Shown: positions 29,348 through 39,249 of the stretch, one piece after another | Numbering within the stretch: the first letter of the stretch is position 1 | Layout: every line of letters starts with the position of its first letter | Assembly: GCA_016213435.1 (NCBI GenBank) | Contig: JACRAL010000184.1 | Location: 1-59,822, forward strand | DNA length: 59,822 bases | Source of the DNA: Bacteroidota bacterium | GTDB lineage: Bacteria; Bacteroidota; Bacteroidia; Palsa-948 | Direction of reading: 5' to 3' | Made by a program: the position numbers and the translations under genes | Notes under the pieces: model-generated | Databases searched by the model: none | Told to the model about the DNA's origin: nothing | What the model saw: only the letters and a program-made list of their open reading frames with translations

Positions 29348-30855
29348 CGAAAGATACCATCATATTATTCTATCCATCTCCCTGGCCCGAAGAGACAAGG
29401 GGCAGAATACCCTATGCCCTGCTTTACTTAGAACGGATGATTCGTGACCTTGGCCTGCAGATTATATTAATTGATGAACAGGTTAACAAAGATTATCATT
29501 ACAGAATTGAACCTGTTAAAGACCGGATCCTTCTGGCAGGTGTGAGTTCAATGACCGGCTACCAGATTAAAGGCGCCATAAGTTTTTCAAAATATATTAA
29601 AAATCAAAATAATGCGTTGGTCGTGTGGGGCGGGTGGCAGGCAACGCTTCTCCCGGAACAGGTACTGGATGAAGATTATATTGATATGGCAATAATGGGA
29701 CAGGGTGAAATACCTTTCAGAAACCTTGTTCAAGCTCTTGTGAATAATCTTGATATTACTGAAATCAGAGGGTTGGCCTATAAAAATAATGGGAAAATTA
29801 TTATAAACCCGAATGAGAAATTTACAAACTTCAATGACTTCCCAAAGATCAATTATGGTTTGATTGATATTAATGATTATGTATTCAAAAGCGCATATGC
29901 CGGCAGGTGCTTAGGTTATTTCACAAGTCATGGCTGCCCTTATAACTGCGGGTTTTGCTGTGTGGCAGAAGTGTATGGAAGAAAATGGTATTGTAAAAAT
30001 GTTGATGAAATAATATCAGACCTTGCCTATTTTAAAAAAGCTGCGAATATTGATTGCGTAACATTTGATGACGATAATTTTTTTGTCAATAAAAAATTCA
30101 CGGTTGAATTTTGCGAACAGCTTATTTCATCAGTATTAAATTTGTTTTGGGATACCAGCGCACATGCGGGACTGTTTTTGAAATTGTTTTCAGACTCAGA
30201 CATTGACTTGTTTTACCGGTCTGGTTGCAGGCAGATTTATATCGGCGCTGAATCAGGAGACGAAGAAGTGATGGAAATGATCGATAAGAAAGCAACGGTC
30301 GAGGATAATTATACTTTTGTCAGAATATTGAATAAGCATAATATCACACCGTTGTTTTCAACTATGATAAGCTTTCCCTCAGAGAGCGACAGAGACATTG
30401 ACATGACGCTTGATATGATCCGGCAGGCAAAGCTGATAGACAAATCGCTGAGAACACGTATTTTCTTTTATACGCCGTATCCGGGAACCGAACTTTACAA
30501 AAAGGCGATTGAGCATGGTTTTCGTCCTCCTGAAAAAATGGAGGGATGGGCCACGCATACGTTGCGGAAATTTCATGCTCCCTGGTGGAAAAAAGACTAT
30601 CGCTGGAAACTTGAAGTGTTTGCAAATTTTTATCTGCCTCTTGTAAATCCGGGGTTTTATAAAATGGTTCCAAGGAACATGCAGCCGGTTGTTTTTATAA
30701 TAAACAAACTTTTTTACCCGATTGCTTATTTACGATTTAAGTACAATTTGCTGCGATTCCCTATAGAAGCTATTGTATTTATTATATTACTCCGTTTGTT
30801 CAATAAACTGTTCCGGAAAAATTTTGCACTGGGGTTTGAAAGTTATCTTGATTAA
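29344..30855 (+). CDS. Radical SAM protein with N-terminal B12-binding-like domain
   Basis: I place the start at the TTG at 29344. It overlaps the previous gene's TGA (TTGA), and sequence upstream of it reads as a shadow of the preceding gene. This gives 503 residues. Residues ~1-130 look like a B12-binding domain (TIILFYPSPWPEETRG and VVWGGWQATLLPEQ). The radical SAM core follows with the cluster motif CPYNCGFC at residues ~200-207 and YIGAESGDEEVMEMI. A C-terminal extension with hydrophobic segments closes it. Relatives catalyse methylations or rearrangements on lipids, glycans or peptides. Placement between methyltransferase and membrane transport-like genes suggests modification of a lipid-linked intermediate. 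Confidence 0.85.
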   Translation: MTKDTIILFYPSPWPEETRGRIPYALLYLERMIRDLGLQIILIDEQVNKDYHYRIEPVKDRILLAGVSSMTGYQIKGAISFSKYIKNQNNALVVWGGWQATLLPEQVLDEDYIDMAIMGQGEIPFRNLVQALVNNLDITEIRGLAYKNNGKIIINPNEKFTNFNDFPKINYGLIDINDYVFKSAYAGRCLGYFTSHGCPYNCGFCCVAEVYGRKWYCKNVDEIISDLAYFKKAANIDCVTFDDDNFFVNKKFTVEFCEQLISSVLNLFWDTSAHAGLFLKLFSDSDIDLFYRSGCRQIYIGAESGDEEVMEMIDKKATVEDNYTFVRILNKHNITPLFSTMISFPSESDRDIDMTLDMIRQAKLIDKSLRTRIFFYTPYPGTELYKKAIEHGFRPPEKMEGWATHTLRKFHAPWWKKDYRWKLEVFANFYLPLVNPGFYKMVPRNMQPVVFIINKLFYPIAYLRFKYNLLRFPIEAIVFIILLRLFNKLFRKNFALGFESYLD

Positions 30856-30869
30856 TTTTTTCGTTCAAT

Positions 30870-31838
30870 TTGAAATTTAATAAAAACATATTAAAATTAT
30901 TTTTAAAACTGCTTATTAGCGCCGTTCTGTTAACAGTTTTTCTTTATCATATAGAACTTAAAAAAGTATTCGAAATATTTTCTCAAATATCGGTCAGCAC
31001 GATAATCCTTGCCATTTCAGTAAACATTATTGCAATTCTTGTCAGCGGCTATAAGTGGAAATTACTGATTCCCCGGCACCATTATTTTAAGATTATTCTT
31101 ATCGCCATGATCGGCAGGTTTTACTCCATTGTGCTCCCCGGTCAGATAGCGGGAGAAGGAGTTAAAGCATGGATTTTAGGAAAAGGGCATGAAGATGCCG
31201 AGCAAATTGCAGCATCTGTGATTCTCGACAAGATCACAGGAGTCATTGGGACTTTGATAATTTGTATTCTGGGTATTATCTGCTCCATGAAGATGATTCC
31301 GCGGGAGGTTACAGTTTCAATTATTCTGTGTGTCCTTTTGCTTTTCATTATTCTGTTCAGTTTGCGCAATGAGCGTTTTTTCTCATTTATAAATAAAATC
31401 TGTCAATATTTTACCCGTTTTAAAAAAATCGAAAAAACGGTTAATCATTTACTAAAAGCCATTGCAGAATTTAAATTATATCTCAAAAATCCGGGGCTGA
31501 TATTTATAAATATTTTTGCCGGCTGCATTTACCAGTTGCTGGCTGTTTTGCTTATATACGTATTTAGCAGAAGTATCCAGATAGATGTTGGTTTCTTTGA
31601 TTATTGCTGGATTTTTGGAATTGTAACCATTGCGTTAATTCTGCCAGTAACCATAGCAGGATTGGGTGTAAGGGAAGGTACTTTTTTAGGTTTACTGGGA
31701 TGGCTTGGAGTTGTAAATGAAAAAGCGCTTGCGCTTTCGATAGCTTTTTTAGGAATGCAGCTTTTAGATGCTATCATTGGAGGCGCTATACATTTCACAA
31801 TGATATATAACAAACAGCACACTGTTTTAAAAAAATAA
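30870..31838 (+). CDS. AglD/MprF-like flippase-domain integral membrane protein (copy 1)
   Basis: A 322-residue polytopic membrane protein that starts with TTG at 30870, 14 bases after the radical SAM gene. It has about eight hydrophobic helices and the family's conserved loop [20 protein letters not shown], followed by DKITGVIG and the late motif IAGLGVREGTFLGLL. This is the lysylphosphatidylglycerol synthase transmembrane (UPF0104/AglD) fold. Members are thought to flip or hand over lipid-linked substrates; biochemical roles differ. A close paralogue lies at 40958. Confidence 0.85.
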   Translation: MKFNKNILKLFLKLLISAVLLTVFLYHIELKKVFEIFSQISVSTIILAISVNIIAILVSGYKWKLLIPRHHYFKIILIAMIGRFYSIVLPGQIAGEGVKAWILGKGHEDAEQIAASVILDKITGVIGTLIICILGIICSMKMIPREVTVSIILCVLLLFIILFSLRNERFFSFINKICQYFTRFKKIEKTVNHLLKAIAEFKLYLKNPGLIFINIFAGCIYQLLAVLLIYVFSRSIQIDVGFFDYCWIFGIVTIALILPVTIAGLGVREGTFLGLLGWLGVVNEKALALSIAFLGMQLLDAIIGGAIHFTMIYNKQHTVLKK

Positions 31839-31850
31839 GTTAAAATTATC

Positions 31851-33806
31851 ATGAGAAATTCAAATCAATTCTTTAAAATCCTGCTTATCTCGATATTTGC
31901 AATCGCCATCCTTTTTACTGTTTATTCTTTTTATGCATATCTTAGTCAATACCCAACGGCAGACCAGTTGCAATTTACACTTCCCAGGTTCATGGATTTT
32001 TTTAAAGATATCAATTCTGTTACTGTATCTGATGGTTCAAACCTGTCTTTTATTTTCGTAGGGTTCCCGGGAAGACTGATTAATCATTTGTTTTTTTCAG
32101 GATATCAATCCGGTGATTTGATTTCCGGGAATTTTTATTACACTGCGGTACTACCTTATATGATTGTTCAAGTCACTCTGTCGCTGATCCTTTTATTCTA
32201 CTGCATCCATATGATTGGCAAAATTTCCGGATTAACATGGAAAACAAATTTCCTGTATTATTTATTCATTACTTTAATTTTTCTCAATTATCCGATTCTG
32301 ATAGGAGGAATAAAAGTGTTCAAATACGATGCATTGTCAATTCCCTGTTCAATTGCAGCCATCCTTAATTATATCCTATTTATTAAAGGAAATAAAATCA
32401 GTCACCTTGTTTTATCTATTGTTTTTATAGCTTTTGCAATCATTGAAAAAGACACAACATTCATCACATTTTTCATTATATTATTTTTTGAAATTATTTT
32501 TATTTTATTTCAAAAACTTAGCCTGAAAATAGTTTTTATCAGATTATCACGAAGACTATTGTTAATTTTTGCAGTATTCTTCGGAACCGTCTTTTTACTG
32601 GTACCGCAATTTTGGCTGAACCCGTTGAAAATTTTCATGATTTTTAAGAACATCGCCTTCCTGACAAAGGAAATAAGTGTTGTTACAATAATATACCTTC
32701 TGTTTGCATCGGTTATTGGTTTTATAGTGATACGTGCGTTATCTTTTCAAAAAGAAACTGTTTTAAAACGAATCTCTGAGATTAAAACGGCAAGAGCTCT
32801 TAAAATCCTTTTCATATTTTTTATTTTAATTTTTATTTCCTCTGTTTTTTTTCAGGAAAACAATATGATCGGTTCCTACTATGCCGATGGGGCTGTTAAA
32901 AATAAAATTGCAAGCGGAGAAATATATTCAACCCCGGAAATAGCCCAGGTTTCCATTACAACCATGGATAAAAGTTCATTTCTTACCCGTTTAAAAATCT
33001 CTTATAATATGTTCCGGTTGTTTGTTTATTCAGCGCCTGAATTAATAGTATTACTTTTTTTCGCTTCGCCTTTATTTTTTTTATGGGCACAACGAAAAAA
33101 AATATTTCACCAGGATAAGTTGCTCCCTTATTTAATATTGTTCCCCTTAATTTCATTCATTTCATATTTTGCATTAATGCCCCCGATAAATTCAAGATAT
33201 TTATTACCATTATACCTTCTTATCATGATTTTTGTAATTTACTTTTCAGTAAGAATTTTACTATCCTTACAAAGCAATAAGTTTGTTTATATATCATTGT
33301 TTTGTTTACTTGCACTTACGCTTCGCCCAATGATTGCCGCCTACCCGTATTACCTTGGATATATGAGTTTTTTTCGCAGTAGTACCGTAGAGAATAAAGA
33401 TTATCTGGACATGAATACATACAGCGAATGGACATGGCTTGGCTGGGGAGAAACAGCACATCCCTGTTTTAAATACATTGAAGAACAATCGAAAGGTGAA
33501 ACGAAGGTACTCTATGATTATATTAATTCATGGGTTTCCCCTAAGCGATTTGGGCCTCTTTATTCCGCTCAGGGCAGAAACCGGTATATGACATTCGGAT
33601 ATAAAGAACTTAAAAATATGCTTACCCAATTAAAAGAAGGGAAAATCGAGTATATTCAAATTAGTAAAAATGTCGCATACCGGGGCGTTCCGGGAAATTA
33701 TATTATGAATAATTACAGGAAACTGGCTGCATTTACCGATAAGGTATGCGGTGTCGAATATGGCTGGGTATTCAGAACGGACGACCTGTTAAAGGCTGTT
33801 CAATAA
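31851..33806 (+). CDS. Large polytopic membrane protein, putative GT-C glycosyltransferase (copy 1)
   Basis: This 651-residue protein has roughly 11-12 membrane helices and a C-terminal soluble segment of about 130 residues. The first extracytoplasmic loop (YPTADQLQFTLPRF) carries an aspartate where GT-C enzymes keep their catalytic acid. A late helix contains PPINSRYLLPLYLL, the kind of motif seen in GT39/GT83-like enzymes. I therefore suggest a polyprenyl-phosphate-sugar-dependent transferase acting outside the membrane, but the family is not certain. It is clearly paralogous to the protein encoded at 42400-44379 (WTWxGWGET, SKGExKVLxDY, QGRNRYxxF and EYxxISKNVAYRG in both). It follows the flippase-like gene with a 12-bp gap. 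Confidence 0.6.
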   Translation: MRNSNQFFKILLISIFAIAILFTVYSFYAYLSQYPTADQLQFTLPRFMDFFKDINSVTVSDGSNLSFIFVGFPGRLINHLFFSGYQSGDLISGNFYYTAVLPYMIVQVTLSLILLFYCIHMIGKISGLTWKTNFLYYLFITLIFLNYPILIGGIKVFKYDALSIPCSIAAILNYILFIKGNKISHLVLSIVFIAFAIIEKDTTFITFFIILFFEIIFILFQKLSLKIVFIRLSRRLLLIFAVFFGTVFLLVPQFWLNPLKIFMIFKNIAFLTKEISVVTIIYLLFASVIGFIVIRALSFQKETVLKRISEIKTARALKILFIFFILIFISSVFFQENNMIGSYYADGAVKNKIASGEIYSTPEIAQVSITTMDKSSFLTRLKISYNMFRLFVYSAPELIVLLFFASPLFFLWAQRKKIFHQDKLLPYLILFPLISFISYFALMPPINSRYLLPLYLLIMIFVIYFSVRILLSLQSNKFVYISLFCLLALTLRPMIAAYPYYLGYMSFFRSSTVENKDYLDMNTYSEWTWLGWGETAHPCFKYIEEQSKGETKVLYDYINSWVSPKRFGPLYSAQGRNRYMTFGYKELKNMLTQLKEGKIEYIQISKNVAYRGVPGNYIMNNYRKLAAFTDKVCGVEYGWVFRTDDLLKAVQ

Positions 33807-33881
33807 AATAATATTAGTAAAAAAGTTGTAGATTTGTCATCTTGTAATGAAAATTAATAAAAACAATTAAATTTTGGAATA

Positions 33882-35027
33882 TTGAAAATTCTCATTATTA
33901 ATTACGAGTACCCGCCATTAGGAGGAGGAGGAGGGAAACAATCAATGTATCTGGCAGAATTGTATGCGCAAAGCAATGAAGTCTACTTTTTGACTGCCGG
34001 ATGGAATGAATTCGGGGTCATGAAAAAAGACGGGTATATACTGCATCGTTTAAAAACCAAAAGAAAAAAAATTTATTGTTGTTCAAATAAAGAGATGTTT
34101 GATTTTGTAAAGAAGGCATGGTTAGCGATTCCATCTGTATTAAAAATATTTAAACCAGACATTATTCAGATTTTTTTTACTATTCCCACAGGCATGATCG
34201 CCTTTCATCCAAAATTAAGAAAAATACCATATTCTGTTTCAATCAGAGGGTCGGATGTTCCCTTTCATAATCCTGATTTAAGTAAACTCATTTATTTTTT
34301 GTTTCTTCCTTTTGTAAGAAAAATATGGAGTAAAGCTCACTCGTTGATTTCAAACAGTGAAACGCTAAAATCAGAAGTTTTGGCTATCTCCCCGTCTCTG
34401 AATATTGATGTTATTCCAAACGGCATAGATATTTCGAAGTTTAAACCAAAAAAGTTTAATACAGATTCTAAAGAAATTACATTGCTTTTTGTAGGAAGGT
34501 TAATTCCGCTAAAGCAGATTGATTTTATCATTCGTGCACTTCCTGATGTTAATAGGTTAAGCGAATCAAACATTTATCTTACGATAGTTGGAAACGGCTG
34601 TGAGGGAAAATATTTAAGGAGTTTGGTTAGTCAATTGAACCTTTCAAAACATGTTACATTTACCGATGAAGTAGATTTTTCAAAGATACAGGAAGAATAT
34701 GCAAACGCTGATATATATATACAACTCTCCAAGGTTGAGGGCATGAGCAACACCGTTATGGAAGCAATGGCAAGCGGATTACCCGTTATTACTACAAATG
34801 TTGGAAGAAATTGTGAGCTGATAAACGGTAATGGTATTCTTATTAATGAGGTTTCTCATAACAGTATTGTACAAGCTATTTTAAAGTACTCCAATAATAA
34901 AGAGAAGATTATTTCAGATGGAATTATTTCCAGAAAAATTATTGAGAAGTATTCATGGGATAATATTTTTGGGCAAAACCTAAAAATTTTAAGCAATGTG
35001 CGGGATAGCAGGGTTCAACTGGATTGA
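33882..35027 (+). CDS. Glycosyltransferase family 4 protein
   Basis: A 381-residue GT-B retaining glycosyltransferase that probably starts with TTG at 33882. The N-terminus IINYEYPPLGGGGGKQS is the acceptor-side glycine loop typical of the family. The donor side has LLFVGRLIPLKQIDFIIRAL and SKVEGMSNTVMEAMASGLPVITTN, with the classic EGxxxxxxEAMA acidic motif. The gene overlaps the following asparagine-synthase-like gene by 32 bases, so the two are translationally coupled. A TAGATTTG box at 33829-33836 could be a promoter -7 element but lacks a -33 partner. Confidence 0.9.
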   Translation: MKILIINYEYPPLGGGGGKQSMYLAELYAQSNEVYFLTAGWNEFGVMKKDGYILHRLKTKRKKIYCCSNKEMFDFVKKAWLAIPSVLKIFKPDIIQIFFTIPTGMIAFHPKLRKIPYSVSIRGSDVPFHNPDLSKLIYFLFLPFVRKIWSKAHSLISNSETLKSEVLAISPSLNIDVIPNGIDISKFKPKKFNTDSKEITLLFVGRLIPLKQIDFIIRALPDVNRLSESNIYLTIVGNGCEGKYLRSLVSQLNLSKHVTFTDEVDFSKIQEEYANADIYIQLSKVEGMSNTVMEAMASGLPVITTNVGRNCELINGNGILINEVSHNSIVQAILKYSNNKEKIISDGIISRKIIEKYSWDNIFGQNLKILSNVRDSRVQLD

Positions 35028-36819
35028 TAAATCTGTTATAAAAATAATGACTGATAAAATCAGTCACCGCGGGCCTGATGGTGAAGGGTTTTATTTTGAT
35101 CAGTCATTATCTTTGGGACACCGTCGTCTTTCCATCATAGACCTTTCTGAAAAGGCAAACCAGCCGATGATATACAAAGACTATATTATTATTTTCAATG
35201 GTGAAATTTACAATTTCCAGAAGATAAAACAACAGCTTATTCAGAACGGTCATAACTTTGAGTCTGATTCAGACACAGAAGTCTTGCTACACGCTTATGA
35301 AGAATGGGGCACGTCTTGTGTGAACCAGCTGAATGGCATGTGGGCTTTTTGTTTATATGATAAAAATAAAAACCTGTTGTTTCTGTCGCGTGATCGTTTC
35401 GGAGAAAAACCATTGTATTACTTTTTCAACGGAAATCAGTTTATTTTTTCTTCTGAATTAAAGGCTATCAGGGCGCATGACCTTAATCTGCAAATCAATG
35501 AAAATGCTTTGAATTTCTACTTCTATCAAAAATACATAGGAAAAGATCTTGCCATTTTCAAAAATGTATTCAAATTAAAACCTGCCCACAATTTATATTT
35601 TAATTTACAAACAAAATCGCTTGAAATATCGCAATACTACAACCTTGATTCCGAAATTCAATTGGCAAAAACGTTAGAGGTTTCACAACGGTTAAAGGAA
35701 ATAAAAGAATTGATTCCTGATGCCGTTGAAAAAAGGCTCATCTCTGATGTTCCTGTCGGGAGCTTTCTTTCAGGTGGAGTTGATTCGTCTCTGATATCAG
35801 CCATTATTGCAAAAAACCATTCGGATTTCGATACCTTTTCAATAGGCTTTAAAGAAAAATCGTTTGATGAGCTCCCCTATTCTAAAATTGTAGCTGATCA
35901 TATCAAAACAAACCATCTCTGGGAATTTTCAGAAATCAATGAAGATATAATAAAGCACATTATTGAAAATATGGATGAACCTTTTGGAGACTCATCAGTG
36001 ATTCCGACATACTTACTCTCTCAAATCACAAAGAAAAAAGTTACAGTCTCGCTTTCCGGCGATGCGGGAGACGAAGTTTTTGGCGGGTATGATACGTATC
36101 TGGCGCATAAGATCATCCTGTATTTTCCTGAATTTCTTATGGGACTGTGTAAAAATCTCTTGAAAATAATTCCGCCATCAGATAAAAAAGTCACACTTGC
36201 ATTTAAGGCAAAACGTTTTTTTGAAAACTATAATAAAAATATAAACCACAGGCATTTTAACTGGATGGCAACATTCAAAGAGGATGAACGGAAAAAGCTG
36301 CTTGCTGATTATCTTTCCGATAATGCTCTTCTTGATTTTCCTGACGAAAAAAATGATATAACAGTTGTTCAGTTAAATGACTTAACCTACTACCTTGCAG
36401 AGGATATCCTTAAAAAAGTGGATTCGGCCTCTATGCTTAATTCATTGGAGGCGCGCGTGCCTTTTCTCGACCACAGGCTGGTTCCGCTTGTATTAAGCTT
36501 GCCTGAAAAATATAAAATCAGAAGACTTTCCACAAAATGGCTTTTAAAAGACATTGCAAAAAGTTTCATCCCCGCTCAGATCATAAATAGAAAAAAAAGA
36601 GGGTTCACGGTTCCTGTTTCAACATGGATAAAAAACAGTACGTTTATATCAAAATGCCTGACAGAAGATTTCTATTTTGAGCATAAATTACTTAATAAAG
36701 AATTTGTATTATATTTGTACAACACCCATATCAGTAATAAAAAGGACTATGCAAGGCAACTATGGCTGGTGTTTGTTTTTAATTACTGGTGGGTAAAAAA
36801 TATGCGTAATGCAGTTTGA
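34996..36819 (+). CDS. asnB: AsnB-type glutamine-dependent amidotransferase (asparagine synthase family)
   Basis: A two-domain amidotransferase of 607 residues. The N-terminal class II glutaminase domain begins MCGIAGF with the nucleophile Cys2 and includes ISHRGPDGEG. The C-terminal ATP-pyrophosphatase domain has the PP-loop SGGVDSSLIS near residues 258-267 and LSGDAGDEVFGGYDTY. Enzymes of this class either make asparagine or, in surface-polysaccharide clusters, amidate carboxyl groups such as those of uronic acids. The cluster context favours the second role. It overlaps the genes on both sides (32 bp and 11 bp). Confidence 0.88.
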   Translation: MCGIAGFNWIDKSVIKIMTDKISHRGPDGEGFYFDQSLSLGHRRLSIIDLSEKANQPMIYKDYIIIFNGEIYNFQKIKQQLIQNGHNFESDSDTEVLLHAYEEWGTSCVNQLNGMWAFCLYDKNKNLLFLSRDRFGEKPLYYFFNGNQFIFSSELKAIRAHDLNLQINENALNFYFYQKYIGKDLAIFKNVFKLKPAHNLYFNLQTKSLEISQYYNLDSEIQLAKTLEVSQRLKEIKELIPDAVEKRLISDVPVGSFLSGGVDSSLISAIIAKNHSDFDTFSIGFKEKSFDELPYSKIVADHIKTNHLWEFSEINEDIIKHIIENMDEPFGDSSVIPTYLLSQITKKKVTVSLSGDAGDEVFGGYDTYLAHKIILYFPEFLMGLCKNLLKIIPPSDKKVTLAFKAKRFFENYNKNINHRHFNWMATFKEDERKKLLADYLSDNALLDFPDEKNDITVVQLNDLTYYLAEDILKKVDSASMLNSLEARVPFLDHRLVPLVLSLPEKYKIRRLSTKWLLKDIAKSFIPAQIINRKKRGFTVPVSTWIKNSTFISKCLTEDFYFEHKLLNKEFVLYLYNTHISNKKDYARQLWLVFVFNYWWVKNMRNAV

Positions 36820-37615
36820 TTTCGGTAAAAACTGGGATGATTTTTCCAAAAATGCACTGACTGCCGACAGCATCAGCCAGGCAAAAGAGCACTTTGATAA
36901 ATTGTTCTCAGGAATTGATATTATCGGGAAATCATTCGTTGATATAGGATTCGGACAGGGTCTGAGCCTGTTGATAGCATCAGAAAAAGGAGCAAAAACC
37001 GTAGGTTGTGATATTAATCCGAAATGTAAAAATGTACTTGAGAAGAACCTTGTTTTTTTTCGTGACACGAAAATTGATGCTGTTCAAACGATTATAGGCT
37101 CTATTCTTAAAAGCGAAATAGTGGATGTTATTAAAAATTGTTCGCCCGACAGGGAGACCAGTCAGTATGATATTGTTCATTCATGGGGCGTTTTGCATCA
37201 TACGGGGAAAATGTGGAAAGCTATTGACAATTCAATGCAATTGGTAGAAAAAGATGGATGGTATATTATAGCCATATATAACAAACACTGGTCATCCGGA
37301 TTATGGAATGCCATTAAATGGTTTTACAATATTTCTCCCGGTTTTCTGAAATGGTTCATGATTAAAATATTTTATGTGATCATCTCCATCGCAAAATTTA
37401 TTGTTACAGGAAAAAATCCTTTCACGCAAGTCCGCGGAATGAGTTTTTATTATGACATTATTGATTGGTTAGGCGGCTATCCCTATGAATACGCTTCTGT
37501 GGATGAAATAAAAAATTATATTGAAAAACAGGGTTTTCGTTTGATTAGATTTAATATGCCGGCAACGCCTACAGGCTGTAATGAATTTGTATTTCAGAAA
37601 AAAGGGGATCAATGA
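36809..37615 (+). CDS. Class I SAM-dependent methyltransferase
   Basis: A 268-residue methyltransferase whose start overlaps the amidotransferase gene by 11 bases. The SAM-binding motif SFVDIGFGQGLSLLIA lies near residues 47-62, followed by TVGCDINPKC, and the later VHSWGVLHHTGKMW resembles motif IV/post-IV of small-molecule methyltransferases. Hydrophobic residues ~165-200 may contact the membrane or a lipid-linked substrate. It is one of four methyltransferases in the cluster. The acceptor is unknown. Confidence 0.82.
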   Translation: MQFDFGKNWDDFSKNALTADSISQAKEHFDKLFSGIDIIGKSFVDIGFGQGLSLLIASEKGAKTVGCDINPKCKNVLEKNLVFFRDTKIDAVQTIIGSILKSEIVDVIKNCSPDRETSQYDIVHSWGVLHHTGKMWKAIDNSMQLVEKDGWYIIAIYNKHWSSGLWNAIKWFYNISPGFLKWFMIKIFYVIISIAKFIVTGKNPFTQVRGMSFYYDIIDWLGGYPYEYASVDEIKNYIEKQGFRLIRFNMPATPTGCNEFVFQKKGDQ

Positions 37616-38505
37616 AATTTGAATTATATATAACTATTGACACGGAACCGGACTGTGATATTCACTGGAACCGGTCATTCCCTTTTACTTTTACTTCAGT
37701 GCTGCAGGGTATACCGGAAATTCTCAGGCCTATTTGGGATAAATATAAAATCAACCCGATATATTTTGTTTCACCTGAAGTGGTTTCAGATAAAGCCTGT
37801 TGTGACGTTTTAAAAAATGAAATCAGTAAGGGTGCAATCATAGGCACACACTTACATTCCGAATACATTGAGCCAAATCGTACTTTTGTAAATGGAGGTA
37901 CATCAAATGAATTTCCATGCTTCGCACATGATAAAAATATTGAACTGGAAAAAATAAGAAATCTCACCGATCTCATTAAAAAAAATCTTGGCTACAACCC
38001 TGAATGGTATAGAGCTGCCAGATTTGGAGCAGATTTAAATACTATTCAATCATTACAGAAATTAGGTTATAAATTTGACAGTTCTGTTACGCCGCATATA
38101 AGCTGGGCTAAACAGGGAGGCCCGGATCACAGCAAGGCCCCGGAACAACCCTACTGGATCTCTGCTGACAATTTTTACCAGTCTGTTTCTCGGGAAAAAA
38201 GTATCGGGATCAAAGAATTTCCAGTAAGCATTTCCGGAAAACGCATGGGCGCTTTTGGGTCTGTATTGCCAGATAAATGGTTGTTCTACAACTGGCTTCG
38301 CCCCTCTCACATGTCTGTTGCTGAACAAAAAAAATTAGTTAATACATATATAAAACGTTATAAAAACCCTACGTTTGTGATGATGTTTCATTCCATGGAA
38401 ATTATGATCGGGAAGACACCTTATGTAAAAAATAAAAAAATGCAAAAATATTTTCTGAACCGTTTAGAGAAAACAATAGAATATATAATTCAAAAAAATG
38501 GATAA
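37612..38505 (+). CDS. Polysaccharide deacetylase (NodB-like) family protein
   Basis: A 297-residue protein with the hallmarks of carbohydrate esterase family 4. Motif 1 is TIDTEPDCD near residues 6-14 (catalytic base and metal aspartates). Motif 2 is GTHLHSEY near residue 80 (the HxxxH-type metal ligands). Motif 3 is RAARFGAD and the later DSSVTP segment matches motif 4. The C-terminal MMFHSMEIMIG supplies the late histidine. There is no signal peptide, so it should act in the cytoplasm on a nucleotide- or lipid-linked N-acetyl sugar. It overlaps the methyltransferase genes on both sides (4 bp and 8 bp). Confidence 0.8.
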   Translation: MKFELYITIDTEPDCDIHWNRSFPFTFTSVLQGIPEILRPIWDKYKINPIYFVSPEVVSDKACCDVLKNEISKGAIIGTHLHSEYIEPNRTFVNGGTSNEFPCFAHDKNIELEKIRNLTDLIKKNLGYNPEWYRAARFGADLNTIQSLQKLGYKFDSSVTPHISWAKQGGPDHSKAPEQPYWISADNFYQSVSREKSIGIKEFPVSISGKRMGAFGSVLPDKWLFYNWLRPSHMSVAEQKKLVNTYIKRYKNPTFVMMFHSMEIMIGKTPYVKNKKMQKYFLNRLEKTIEYIIQKNG

Positions 38506-39235
38506 ATCATACAGAGACAGAATATATAAACACTACCTTGGCAGCATATTTAATACGGGCCGGGATATTCAGAATATTGAGAAGGAGTACAAAGATCATT
38601 TTTTGTATTTCAATAAAAACTATTCCCGTTTTTTGCCTTCAGATAAAAATGCAAGAATACTGGATGCCGGTTGTGGATTAGGCCATTTTTTATTTTATTT
38701 AAATAAACTGGGTTACACCAATTCTGTTGGGATTGATCTCTCTGAAGAACTTGTAGATTTTTGCAAACAAAAAGGCTTCCATGCAGAATCATCTGATTTT
38801 TTCAACTATCTGAAAAATCACAAAAATACCTTTGATGCTATTGTTATAAATGACGTGATAGAACATTTATTCAAAGAAGAAATTATGGATCTGCTGGATA
38901 TTATTTTAGAATCACTAAGACCTAATGGTTGTGTGATGATCAAAACGCCCAATATGGCAAATCCTTATACAGCCGCATCAAGTGTTTATATTGATTTCAC
39001 GCATGAAACGGCATTTACAGAAACCAGTATGAAAGAAGTTCTTGCTGTTACAAATTTTAAAAAAGTTATTGTAATTGGAACAGACATTTATGTATTTTCG
39101 ATGAATCCGATAAATCACTTGGCAAAATGTATTGCATACATCTCATTCAAAATTTACTATTTTAGAAATTGGCTGTATGGCCGGAAAAGTTTAAAAATAT
39201 TTGAAAAAGATCTGCTGGCAGTTGCCTACAAATAA
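38498..39235 (+). CDS. Class I SAM-dependent methyltransferase
   Basis: A 245-residue methyltransferase overlapping the deacetylase gene by 8 bases. Motif I is RILDAGCGLGHFLFYL near residues 48-63, post-I is SVGIDLSEE and motif IV is VINDVIEHLFKEE. A pair of hydrophobic stretches near residues 205-230 may give membrane association. The layout resembles UbiG-like or sugar O-methyltransferases of surface-glycan clusters. The acceptor is unknown. Confidence 0.82.
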   Translation: MDKSYRDRIYKHYLGSIFNTGRDIQNIEKEYKDHFLYFNKNYSRFLPSDKNARILDAGCGLGHFLFYLNKLGYTNSVGIDLSEELVDFCKQKGFHAESSDFFNYLKNHKNTFDAIVINDVIEHLFKEEIMDLLDIILESLRPNGCVMIKTPNMANPYTAASSVYIDFTHETAFTETSMKEVLAVTNFKKVIVIGTDIYVFSMNPINHLAKCIAYISFKIYYFRNWLYGRKSLKIFEKDLLAVAYK

Positions 39236-39249
39236 AGTTATATTTTTCA

